A stretch of DNA of 7,555 nucleotides from Crenothrix polyspora. GTDB lineage: Bacteria > Pseudomonadota > Gammaproteobacteria > Methylococcales > Methylomonadaceae. The notes beneath the pieces are model-generated. The model saw nothing but the letters and a program-made list of their open reading frames with translations. It had not been told where the DNA came from and made no database searches. The DNA is taken from the NCBI GenBank assembly GCA_945903675.1, contig CAMDOP010000156.1, positions 1 to 7,555 on the forward strand, read 5' to 3'. Below, in pieces: positions 1-6,216 of the stretch (its first letter is position 1; each line of letters starts with the position of its first letter). A program made the translations under genes and the position numbers.

Positions 1-61
1 CAATAAAAAAACCCAGCACGGAAGTCACGGCTATTAAATTAAATAGACTGTGTATTTGGAT

Positions 62-83
62 TAAAACAGCTTCAGCTGTTTTA
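62..83. terminator. Hairpin, 9-bp perfect stem, possible terminator
   Basis: Bases 62-70 pair perfectly with 75-83 around the tetraloop TTCA. Both arm ends are A/T runs, so RNA from either strand gives a stem whose 3' arm ends in UUUUA. That resembles a weak intrinsic terminator and could serve the leftward cupin transcript. The U tract is part of the stem rather than following it, and the stem has only four G-C pairs, so termination is an inference. It pairs structurally with the next hairpin. Confidence 0.4.
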
Positions 84-86
84 CAT

Positions 87-108
87 AGCAATAGCTGAAG
101 CTATTGCT
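87..108. repeat. Hairpin, 9-bp perfect stem, mirror copy of its neighbour
   Basis: Bases 87-95 pair perfectly with 100-108 around the tetraloop TGAA. It lies three bases from the hairpin at 62-83, and its loop is the exact reverse complement of that loop (TTCA). The 16-base cores at 65-80 and 90-105 match as reverse complements at 14 of 16 positions. The pair therefore looks like two inverted copies of one small palindromic unit, as in REP/BIME-type intergenic repeats, or like two kissing stem-loops. No U tract follows this stem in either direction. Confidence 0.45.
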
Positions 109-164
109 CTCCAATTTCTATTTTTACGCTTAACTATGGACAGTAAACAAAGGAGCAAATGCTT

Positions 165-203
165 AGGTTGCGAAAAGCACGCAGCCCAAGCACTTCGCGA
201 CCT
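165..203. repeat. Inverted repeat just downstream of cupin gene
   Basis: Bases 165-174 and 194-203 are inverted copies at 9 of 10 positions, the exception being a possible G-U pair, with a 19-base spacer. It starts 14 bases beyond the cupin stop codon. The spacer contains AAGCAC twice. No U tract follows on the minus strand, so it is not a standard intrinsic terminator. It may protect the 3' end of the cupin mRNA or be a remnant of an intergenic repeat. Confidence 0.35.
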
Positions 204-217
204 GTCCCTACGGTGCC

Positions 218-508
218 TTAAACGCCGTTAGGATAAGCGTAACTGTAATGCTTACGTAAGGGCTTAACCACTTCCCATTGACTATCTAAACCTGCGTGAA
301 AAGACACTAAATCACCCGCTACAATACGAACGGGCTCACCACCTGCAGGTGTTACCAAAATCTCACCTTCCAACACATAAGCACATTCTGTTTCATCAAA
401 ATCGATAGGGAATTTTGAAATTTCTTTTTCCCATATTTCCCAACTTGAAACACCTAGCTCGTTTAAACGCTCTTCGCTGGGATTGTGTTCGATAGTAATT
501 TTGCTCAT
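218..508 (-). CDS. Small cupin, EutQ/DUF861-like
   Basis: A 96-residue single-domain cupin, the usual length for stand-alone members of the Cupin_3 (DUF861) group related to ureidoglycine aminohydrolase and EutQ barrels. Family features seen are the Trp-rich start (W23, W26), the acidic FDETE stretch at 38-41 leading into YVLEGE at 44-49, the turn GD at 65-66 followed by SFHAGL, W78, and RKHY at 85-88. The classic HxH metal motif of many cupins is not present, as is common in this group, so metal use cannot be judged. No signal peptide is visible, so it should be cytoplasmic. The ATG start is supported by AGGA five bases upstream. It lies 95 bp after the decarboxylase gene on the same strand, so it may be the last gene of that cluster. 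It could be a small-molecule isomerase, a hydrolase or a binding protein; the function is not known. Confidence 0.85.
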   Translation of the reverse strand: MSKITIEHNPSEERLNELGVSSWEIWEKEISKFPIDFDETECAYVLEGEILVTPAGGEPVRIVAGDLVSFHAGLDSQWEVVKPLRKHYSYAYPNGV

Positions 509-567
509 GATATTCCTAAAATAATCTAATTGTGAAGGCTCAGTTTAACATCTCACGCTGTTGTTAA

Positions 568-595
568 GCTACACTCATAGCTTAATGAGTATAGC
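568..595. terminator. Stem-loop between decarboxylase and cupin genes
   Basis: Bases 568-578 pair with 585-595 over 11 positions, one of them a wobble, around a 6-base loop. In plus-strand RNA the stem is followed by CUUUUAA, which is terminator-like, but no plus-strand gene ends here. In the minus-strand direction, in which both neighbours are read, only a short UUAA follows. It may weaken read-through from the decarboxylase into the cupin gene or be a processing site. Confidence 0.35.
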
Positions 596-603
596 CTTTT
601 AAC

Positions 604-1746
604 TTAACGATTAACCTGTATCACCTTAGCCGGTGGGAAGCCGTTAAAATAAGTGGAGGTTGCTCCACTATAAGCACCAATATTTTTACTGGACAACAAA
701 TCACCACGTTGTAAATCTTCGGGTAACTCTTCAGTCATTGAAATCACATCAAGACCATCACAAGTAGGACCAAATACTGTACAAATTTGCGTAGGTCCTA
801 CTTTAAAGGCATCAAAGTGATATTGGCAGTGATCAAAAATAACACCCGAAAAAGTATGGTAAACGCCATCATCGATGTAATAGCACAATTTTCCATGTCG
901 TACTGCTTTACCGATAATTTTTGACACAGCAGTTGCCGTCGTCGCCACCAGAAAACGACCCGGCTCAGCGATGATTTTTATATCTTCTGGAATCAATCTG
1001 TTTAATTCTGTATTGATTCTCTTAGTCAGTTCGCTAAAAGGTTTGACTGATTCATCATAAGGCGCTGGAAAACCACCACCGATATCTAATAAATCCATTT
1101 TGTCATAGCCGCGTTCTTTGACTTCTTTAAATATTAATGCCGCCATATTGATGGCTTGCATATAATTTTCAAAATTAGTCGTTTGGCTACCAACATGAAA
1201 ACTTAAACCGGCTACGGTAAGGCCGGCATTAACTGCCTCAAAGATAAGGTCTAGAGCTTCGTCATGAGATGCGCCAAATTTTGAGGATAACTCAACCATA
1301 GCGCCAGCATTAGAAACCCTAAGTCGCAAAACGACGCGGGCATTCGGCGCATGATCTCTGATTTTAAAAACTTCTTCACGGTTATCAAAAGTCATCAAAA
1401 GTTGATACTTATCTAACTCTCTCAGCGTTTCTTCGGCTTTAATAGGATTAGCGTAAATAATATTATCCCAAATCCATTGATGCTGGTCCTGCTCAGACAA
1501 GTGTTTTATGTTGTCATAAACGATATTAAATTCAGCGATAGACGACACGTCAAAACTAGCGCCGGCTTCAAACAACGTTTTTACTATGACAGGATCGGGA
1601 TTAGCTTTAACGGCATAATAAGCTTGTACACGGGGTAAATTATCTTTAAAAATAGCATAATTACTACGTAATTCATCATGATCGATGATGAATAAAGGTG
1701 TACCGTGAGTTTTTGCAAGTTCTTGCAAATCATTAGCAGTGATCAT
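604..1746 (-). CDS. PLP-dependent ornithine/lysine decarboxylase-like, fold type III
   Basis: A 380-residue enzyme of the eukaryotic-type ornithine decarboxylase/diaminopimelate decarboxylase family (alanine-racemase fold), unrelated to E. coli SpeC. Visible residues are the PLP-lysine K48 in YYAVKANP, H184 in SFHVGSQ, the glycine loop DIGGGFP at 221-227, EPGR at 261-264 for the PLP phosphate, the partner-contributed C329 and D330 in GPTCDGLD, and GAYSGATSTYFNGF at 357-370. The DDGVY (292-296) and FDH (304-306) stretches correspond to the substrate-facing region of ODC; FDH replaces the YDH in which ODC places its substrate-binding aspartate. Retention of GPTCDGLD favours true decarboxylase activity on ornithine and/or lysine, giving putrescine or cadaverine; sequence alone does not choose the substrate. 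Such enzymes act as cytoplasmic homodimers with shared active sites. The ATG is preceded by AGGA at 7 bases. It follows the GNAT/nitrilase gene by 80 bp on the same strand, probably as one unit. Confidence 0.9.
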   Translation of the reverse strand: MITANDLQELAKTHGTPLFIIDHDELRSNYAIFKDNLPRVQAYYAVKANPDPVIVKTLFEAGASFDVSSIAEFNIVYDNIKHLSEQDQHQWIWDNIIYANPIKAEETLRELDKYQLLMTFDNREEVFKIRDHAPNARVVLRLRVSNAGAMVELSSKFGASHDEALDLIFEAVNAGLTVAGLSFHVGSQTTNFENYMQAINMAALIFKEVKERGYDKMDLLDIGGGFPAPYDESVKPFSELTKRINTELNRLIPEDIKIIAEPGRFLVATTATAVSKIIGKAVRHGKLCYYIDDGVYHTFSGVIFDHCQYHFDAFKVGPTQICTVFGPTCDGLDVISMTEELPEDLQRGDLLSSKNIGAYSGATSTYFNGFPPAKVIQVNR

Positions 1747-1826
1747 TATGGTTTCCTAAATATTGCTTGTAATTAAGTCTAGTTGTAAACCGGCTGACTT
1801 ACGAAATAAGAGTGTTTTGGTGCTAG

Positions 1827-3356
1827 TTATATCCATTCTAAACGGTATAAATCCAAGCGTCGATTAGCGAGATTACGAACGGCCCCGCGAGTACGTACTT
1901 GTTTTAATAAATCCAAATTGACATCCGTTATTAATGTCATTTCGGTGTTGGGAGTTGCTTCTGCAAGTATGGCATCATGTGGAAATGAAAAATCACTAGG
2001 ACTAAAAATAGCGGCTTGTGCATACTGTATGTCCATATTTTCGGCATAGGGCAAATTGCCAACACTACCCGTAATAGCAACAAAACATTCATTTTCAATA
2101 GCACGCGCCTGAGAACAATAACGCACCCGTTGATAAGCATTCTTGGTATCTGTCCAGAACGGCACAAACAATATTTGTGCACCTTGCATGGTCGCTAAAC
2201 GAGCCAGTTCTGGAAATTCAGAGTCATAGCAGATTAATACGGCAATTTTGCCACAGTCCGTATCGAAAACTTTTAAAGCATCTCCGCCCTGAACTCCCCA
2301 ACAACTTACTTCATCAATGGTGACATGTATTTTGTATTGAGCTTCAAAAGTACCATCACGTCTTAATAGCCAAGATACGTTATACAGCTCATGAGAGCTA
2401 TATTCAGGCATAGAGCCGGCAATTATATTGATATTATAAGACATAGCCATTTCTAAAAGGCCATTGCGTATTTCACTGGTAAAGCCGGCTAAAGCACGTA
2501 TGGCATCAGGTGGGTTTTTGTCATTAAACAAGCCCATGAGCGGCGCACTCATATATTCTGGAAACAACACAAAGTCAGATTGATACCCTGAAACCGCATC
2601 AATAAAAAATTCTGCATGTTTGAGCAATTCTTCAACACTTGTTAAAGTTCGCATCTGCCATTGCACAACGCCTAAACGAATGATGTTTTTAGGGCCGCCT
2701 ATTGAAGGTGATTTTTCGACATAATCTAGATTCACCCATTCCAGCAAGGTTGCAAAACCTTTGGAATCGGCATCTACAGGCAAATAACCTGTTAAGACTT
2801 TACGAACATGAAAGCCATTTAATAATTGAAATGACAGTACGGGATCAAAAATCTCGCGATTTTTAACTTCTTCGATATAACGAACGGGCGTTAAGGTATC
2901 TGCGTATTCGGCATAACCCGGAATACGGCCACCCGCAATAAATCGACGTAAATTTAAGTTACGGCATAATTCTTTACGAGCATCATACAATCGTCGACCT
3001 AAGCGCAAACCTCTATAGGAAGGATGTACAAAAATATCCACACCATACAGGGTGTCGCCATGTGGATCATGATGGGTTAAATAACCATCACCGGTAATTT
3101 GTGCATAAGTATGGGTATCACCAAACTTGTTATAATCCACAATCATACTTAAAGCGGCAGCTACTAACTTGCCATTATCTTCTATGGCAATTTGACCTTG
3201 AGGAAATCGACTGACTTGAGAGGCATATTGATCCTGCTTCCAAGCGCCCCCCAGATTACCGTATACATGTTCCATTAAAACGGCGATATTACTATAATCA
3301 GCTAATGTTAAATGACGTAGCAGTAGCTTATGTTTTTCAATTTTTACTTTTTTCAT
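1827..3356 (-). CDS. GNAT acetyltransferase fused to class 12 nitrilase
   Basis: A 509-residue fusion. Residues about 8-190 form a GNAT N-acetyltransferase (RimI-like) domain with the acetyl-CoA loop HPSYRGLRLGRRLY at 111-124. Residues about 225-500 form a carbon-nitrogen hydrolase domain with the expected catalytic set: E267 in FPEY, K342 in YKIH, and C376 in ICYDSEFPE. Both halves look intact and in frame, so this is a native fusion and not an assembly artefact. It matches the RimI-fused nitrilase group (class 12), whose members are uncharacterised as far as I know. The domains suggest acylation of an amine and hydrolysis of an amide, perhaps on related compounds. The neighbouring decarboxylase makes a diamine or polyamine derivative plausible; that is inference. 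No signal or membrane segment is seen. The start matches the natural beginning of the GNAT fold, but no Shine-Dalgarno sequence precedes the ATG. Confidence 0.9.
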   Translation of the reverse strand: MKKVKIEKHKLLLRHLTLADYSNIAVLMEHVYGNLGGAWKQDQYASQVSRFPQGQIAIEDNGKLVAAALSMIVDYNKFGDTHTYAQITGDGYLTHHDPHGDTLYGVDIFVHPSYRGLRLGRRLYDARKELCRNLNLRRFIAGGRIPGYAEYADTLTPVRYIEEVKNREIFDPVLSFQLLNGFHVRKVLTGYLPVDADSKGFATLLEWVNLDYVEKSPSIGGPKNIIRLGVVQWQMRTLTSVEELLKHAEFFIDAVSGYQSDFVLFPEYMSAPLMGLFNDKNPPDAIRALAGFTSEIRNGLLEMAMSYNINIIAGSMPEYSSHELYNVSWLLRRDGTFEAQYKIHVTIDEVSCWGVQGGDALKVFDTDCGKIAVLICYDSEFPELARLATMQGAQILFVPFWTDTKNAYQRVRYCSQARAIENECFVAITGSVGNLPYAENMDIQYAQAAIFSPSDFSFPHDAILAEATPNTEMTLITDVNLDLLKQVRTRGAVRNLANRRLDLYRLEWI

Positions 3357-3364
3357 AGATCAGC

Positions 3365-3370
3365 ACTATA
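3365..3370 (-). promoter_or_regulatory. Possible -10 element of the GNAT/nitrilase gene
   Basis: On the minus strand TATAGT (5 of 6 to TATAAT) ends 8 bases before the ATG at 3356. If used, transcription would begin at or next to the start codon, giving a leaderless mRNA, which would fit the missing ribosome binding site. No good -35 hexamer sits at 16-18 bp; TTGTCA occurs at 11 and 22 bp instead. Tentative. Confidence 0.2.
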
Positions 3371-3444
3371 ACTTTTGTTTCTGACAATATCATGACAAAG
3401 CGGCCTAGCTATACGCTAAAGCCTATTGTAGCTTGTATTTTTTT

Positions 3445-3642
3445 GCTACCAACTTAAGGTGAGGCAGTTTAGCTTAAACGCTCACTTTTAAACAGGACTC
3501 TCCTAAGCGCAGACAAAGTGCGAAGGGCTAAAGGCGAAGAGTTAAGCTTAGCATCTGCGCCTTAAGTTGCTAGCCTCCTAGATTTAATCTTTCGCCCTGA
3601 GCCTTTCGTCTGGACTGAAACGTCCCGCCTTAAATTGGTAGC
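3445..3642. repeat. 198-bp element with 17-bp terminal inverted repeats
   Basis: Bases 3445-3461 (GCTACCAACTTAAGGTG) and 3626-3642 are inverted copies at 15 of 17 positions. A third copy of the motif lies inside at 3560-3574, also inverted to the first (14 of 15). Further imperfect inverted arms lie between: around 3521-3541 against 3589-3609 (about 16 of 21), and AAGCGCAGA near 3505-3513 against TCTGCGCCTT at 3554-3563. This could be a decayed MITE-like element, a cluster of REP-type repeats or a folded RNA. No clear target-site duplication flanks it and no protein is encoded. Confidence 0.5.
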
Positions 3643-3650
3643 CCTTTTCC

Positions 3651-4382
3651 CTAGCCATTAACAATCAAGCCATCTTCCATGTGCAGCACTTTGCCCATAC
3701 GCGCAGCAAGTTCATGATCATGTGTCACGACCAAAAAACTAACATTGAGCTCTTGGTTTAACTCTAGCATTAATTGATAGACTTGATCCGCCGTTTTACT
3801 ATCAAGATTGCCGGTGGGCTCATCAGCTAAGATTAAACTCGGCTTATTAATTAAAGCCCTAGCTACTGCAGCTCGCTGCCTTTCACCACCAGACAACTCG
3901 CCTGGTTTGTGCTCAACTCGATGCCCTAAGCCTACTCGTTGTAATAGCTCTGAAGCTCGAATTCGCGCCTGTTTTACCGACACCCCAGCAATTAATAAAG
4001 GCATTGCAACATTTTCTAATACCGTAAATTCACCCAACAAATGATGCGATTGATAAATAAAGCCTAAGGATTTATTTCTTAGCTTGGCTAATTTTGCGGC
4101 ACTGACTTTATTGATATCGATGCCATCCAATATCACTTCGCCGCTACTTGCTTTTTCTAGGCCGCCCAAAAGATGCAACAAAGTACTCTTGCCCGATCCA
4201 GAAGCGCCCATAATGGCAACGCGTTCACCTTTTTCGATATTTAAATCAACCCCTTTTAACACATGAACATCCAAGCCACCTTGGTCGTAACGTTTAGTCA
4301 ATTGACGACAGTTTAAAATACTGGTGCTATTCATATTTTGTATACTTAAAGGTGATGATGGATTAATGCCAGAATCATTCAT
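3651..4382 (-). CDS. lolD: Lipoprotein-releasing ABC transporter ATPase LolD
   Basis: A 243-residue ABC ATPase of the LolD/MacB group that powers extraction of outer-membrane lipoproteins from the inner membrane for hand-over to LolA. Visible motifs are Walker A GASGSGKST at 59-67, the Q-loop in FIYQSHHLLGEFTVLENVA at 108-126 (the HHLLxEF form is typical of LolD), signature LSGGERQR at 163-170, Walker B LILADEP at 183-189, the D-loop at 192-195 and the switch H221. It overlaps the permease gene by 8 bp, implying translational coupling. The start at 4382 is supported by GGAAG 9 bases upstream. It gives about 16 residues more than the usual N-terminus; an internal ATG at 4334 would give a standard-length protein but lacks a ribosome binding site. 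The adjoining permease separates it from generic MacB-like ATPases. Confidence 0.93.
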   Translation of the reverse strand: MNDSGINPSSPLSIQNMNSTSILNCRQLTKRYDQGGLDVHVLKGVDLNIEKGERVAIMGASGSGKSTLLHLLGGLEKASSGEVILDGIDINKVSAAKLAKLRNKSLGFIYQSHHLLGEFTVLENVAMPLLIAGVSVKQARIRASELLQRVGLGHRVEHKPGELSGGERQRAAVARALINKPSLILADEPTGNLDSKTADQVYQLMLELNQELNVSFLVVTHDHELAARMGKVLHMEDGLIVNG

Positions 4383-5622
4383 ATCTAAGCACTTCCGCAG
4401 GATTTATTCTAGATGCCTGCCATGCAGGGTAAATAGTCGCTAATAACGATAAGAAAAATGCCATACCAGCGATAGAGTAAACATCAGACCACACTAATTT
4501 TGATGGGAGCTCACTAATGTAATAAACATCGGCTGCCATAAATTGCACTTGTAATAATTTTTCTATGGCAGGGACGATAGTTTCTACATTTAAGGCTAAC
4601 AATACGCCACCGAGCACACCCAACACCGTACCAACAACACCAATAATTGAACCTAATACCATAAAGATGCCCATTACGGCACCTGAAGTCAGACCCTGAG
4701 TTTTTAATATAGCAATATCGCCTCGCTTATCAGTAACGACCATCACTAAAGTAGAAACGATGTTAAAAGCGGCTACCGCCACTATCAATAACAAAATAAT
4801 AAACATCACTCGTTTTTCTGTTTGAATAGCCTTAAAAAAATTATTGTGCGCCAATGTCCAATCGCTAACCTGATAATCACCATAAAGAGCTGTGGCTAAG
4901 GCATGCGTTATTTTAGGTGCATTAAATAAGTCATCCAGTTTTATGCGCAAACCAGAAATTGAGTCATCCATACGAAATAATTTGGCAGCATCGTCAATAT
5001 TAATTAAAGCCATATTACGATCATACTCATACATACCGACCTGAAATATTCCCACCACGGTAAATCGACGCATTCTAGGCACAATGCCTGCCGGTGTAGA
5101 ATTAACTTGAGGACTGATCACGGTAATCTTATCGCCGGTGGTGACACCTAAATAATTCGCTAATTCAAGACCCAGGACGATGCCGTATTCACCAGCAACC
5201 AAATCAGTTAATTGCCCTGATTTCATTTTAGTAGCAACTTCCGAAACCTTAGATTCATATTCGGGCAATATGCCATTGAGCATAGTGCCACTAACCCGCC
5301 TGTCGGCATTGATCATTACTTGACCAGTAATAAAAGGTGCAGCACCTTCTACATGAGGCATGCCTTTTAATTTTTGATCCAGTGTTTGCCAATCATCTAA
5401 TTGACCATATTTACCCGTGACTGTCGCATGGGCAGTCATGCCCAAAATACGTTCACGTAATTCCGCTTCAAAACCGTTCATGACGGATAAAACTGTAATC
5501 AGGGCTGTAACCCCCAAAGCGATACCAAGCACTGAGGTTAAAGTAATGAAAGAAATAAACTGGGTACGACGTTTCGCTCGCGTATAACGCAAGCCTATAT
5601 ACAAAACTAGAGGTTTAAACAT
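4375..5622 (-). CDS. lolC: Lipoprotein-releasing ABC transporter permease, LolC/E family
   Basis: A 415-residue inner-membrane permease of the LolC/LolE family and of its usual length. The layout is a short cytoplasmic N-terminus, TM1 at about 22-48, a large periplasmic domain at about 49-270, then TM2 at 272-297, TM3 at 314-346 and TM4 at 381-403. TM1 runs into MNGFEAELRERIL, a family hallmark. The cytoplasmic segment after TM2, VVTDKRGDIAILKTQG at 295-310, should contact LolD, and the protein ends in PAWQASRINPAEVLRYE. It begins 24 bp after fur and overlaps lolD, so the three are probably co-transcribed. Only one permease is encoded here, whereas E. coli has lolC and lolE flanking lolD. It may be a single LolF-like permease, or a second gene may lie elsewhere, so the C/E choice of symbol is tentative. 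No clear Shine-Dalgarno sequence precedes the ATG. Confidence 0.92.
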   Translation of the reverse strand: MFKPLVLYIGLRYTRAKRRTQFISFITLTSVLGIALGVTALITVLSVMNGFEAELRERILGMTAHATVTGKYGQLDDWQTLDQKLKGMPHVEGAAPFITGQVMINADRRVSGTMLNGILPEYESKVSEVATKMKSGQLTDLVAGEYGIVLGLELANYLGVTTGDKITVISPQVNSTPAGIVPRMRRFTVVGIFQVGMYEYDRNMALINIDDAAKLFRMDDSISGLRIKLDDLFNAPKITHALATALYGDYQVSDWTLAHNNFFKAIQTEKRVMFIILLLIVAVAAFNIVSTLVMVVTDKRGDIAILKTQGLTSGAVMGIFMVLGSIIGVVGTVLGVLGGVLLALNVETIVPAIEKLLQVQFMAADVYYISELPSKLVWSDVYSIAGMAFFLSLLATIYPAWQASRINPAEVLRYE

Positions 5623-5646
5623 GGAATAGATAAGCTAGGAGATAAA

Positions 5647-6063
5647 TTAAGATTCTTTGCACTGAGGACAAAACCCATATAAATAAAGACTATGATCTGT
5701 TAAATCATAACCTAGTTTTTTAGCGACTTCTTTTTGCCGTGTTTCGATAAAATCATCTGCAAATTCATCTACTTTACCGCACTTCATACAAACAATGTGG
5801 TCATGATGTTCAGCCGTAGTCAATTCAAAAATGGAATTTCCCCCTTCAAAATGATGTCGGGTAACTAAACCTGCGGCTTCAAACTGAGTTAAAACCCTAT
5901 AAACTGTAGCTAAGCCTATCTCTTCATCTTCACTTAGTAGTATTTTGTAAACTTGCTCGGCTGTTAAATGACGTACATTAATTTGTTTTTCTAATATTTG
6001 TAAAATCTTAACCCTAGGCAAAGTAACTTTTAACCCTACATTCCTTAAATCCTGTGTTTCCAA
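5647..6063 (-). CDS. fur: Ferric uptake regulator Fur
   Basis: An iron-responsive dimeric repressor, 138 residues from the chosen start. The order is a winged-helix DNA-binding half, including the Fur signature EEIGLATVYRVL with the recognition helix near residues 47-58, then a metal-binding dimerisation half with HHDH near 86-89, a first CxxC (C92, C95), HSLYLYGF, and a second CxxC (C132, C135) that fits a structural zinc site. The start is taken as TTG at 6063, because GGAG lies 7 bases upstream and the protein then begins METQDLRNVGLKVTLP, close to the usual family N-terminus. The longer reading from TTG at 6084 has no ribosome binding site and adds 7 atypical residues. The gene diverges from bamE and sits 24 bp upstream of the Lol permease gene. 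Confidence 0.95.
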   Translation of the reverse strand: METQDLRNVGLKVTLPRVKILQILEKQINVRHLTAEQVYKILLSEDEEIGLATVYRVLTQFEAAGLVTRHHFEGGNSIFELTTAEHHDHIVCMKCGKVDEFADDFIETRQKEVAKKLGYDLTDHSLYLYGFCPQCKES

Positions 6064-6087
6064 TATTAATCTCCGGTTAATCAACTG

Positions 6088-6093
6088 AGTATA
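6088..6093 (-). promoter_or_regulatory. Possible -10 element of fur
   Basis: TATACT on the minus strand (5 of 6 to TATAAT) would place the transcription start near 6080-6083, giving a leader of about 20 bases that contains the GGAG ribosome binding site. That would exclude the alternative TTG at 6084 as a start codon. No -35 hexamer stands out at normal spacing; TTGTAT and TTGACT lie nearby at wrong distances. Low confidence. Confidence 0.3.
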
Positions 6094-6161
6094 AGGCTAG
6101 TCAAATACAATAAGTGGGCATTGTAGCCTTTTTAGATGCTCATAGCATGACAGTTTTATAG

Positions 6162-6176
6162 GATAATGATTGCACA
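6162..6176. promoter_or_regulatory. Possible Fur-box half-site between fur and bamE
   Basis: The plus strand reads GATAATGAT at 6162-6170, exactly the first nine bases of the Fur-box consensus, but the second half (to about 6176) is poorly kept. A single good half-site in the fur/bamE control region would suit autoregulation of fur. In AT-rich DNA it could also be chance, so it is listed only as a candidate. Confidence 0.25.
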
Positions 6177-6199
6177 TCCTGTATGATTTCAAATTTTAT
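6170..6199 (+). promoter_or_regulatory. Possible bamE promoter
   Basis: TTGCAC at 6170-6175 (4 of 6 to TTGACA) and TTTTAT at 6194-6199 (4 of 6 to TATAAT) are separated by 18 bp. The -10 ends 17 bases before the bamE ATG, leaving a short leader without an obvious Shine-Dalgarno sequence. The -35 abuts the possible Fur half-site. Plausible but weak. Confidence 0.3.
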
Positions 6200-6216
6200 T
6201 ACTATTTTAGCCAAAA

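Larger units (their letters stand above)
1..217. other. Gene-free left flank with structured repeats
   Basis: No convincing coding sequence is visible between the left edge and the end of the cupin gene. The stretch holds two adjacent perfect hairpins (62-83 and 87-108) and an inverted repeat close to the cupin stop codon (165-174 with 194-203), each listed separately. The first 60 bases are AT-rich and show nothing recognisable; the tail of a neighbouring gene or its promoter could lie there, but nothing supports either. Confidence 0.6.
3357..3650. other. Gene-free region between lolD and GNAT/nitrilase genes
   Basis: No supportable coding sequence is present in these 294 bp. The part nearest the GNAT/nitrilase gene should hold its promoter. 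Most of the rest (3445-3642) is taken up by a nested set of inverted repeats listed separately. A run of seven T occurs at 3438-3444. No standard terminator for lolD is evident, although its transcript enters the repeat set directly. Confidence 0.6.

Noticed and set aside
604..1746. Diaminopimelate decarboxylase (LysA)
   Set aside because: The GPTCDGLD, FHVGSQ and GAYSGATSTYFNGF patterns and the 380-residue length fit the ODC branch better than LysA.
1774..1801. TAAGTC/GACTTA inverted repeat between the fusion gene and the decarboxylase gene
   Set aside because: Only 6 bp with a 16-base spacer and no U tract; expected by chance in AT-rich DNA.
1937..2198. Open frames of 60 and 81 codons within the nitrilase region (minus strand other frame, and plus strand)
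   Set aside because: They lie wholly inside the well-supported nitrilase domain in other frames and resemble no protein I recognise.
3445..3642. Insertion sequence or intact transposon
   Set aside because: No transposase and no clear target-site duplication; only the inverted repeats can be supported.
3808..4266. Two plus-strand open frames opposite lolD
   Set aside because: Antisense to the conserved Walker A and signature regions of lolD; their composition is what the complement of that gene would give.
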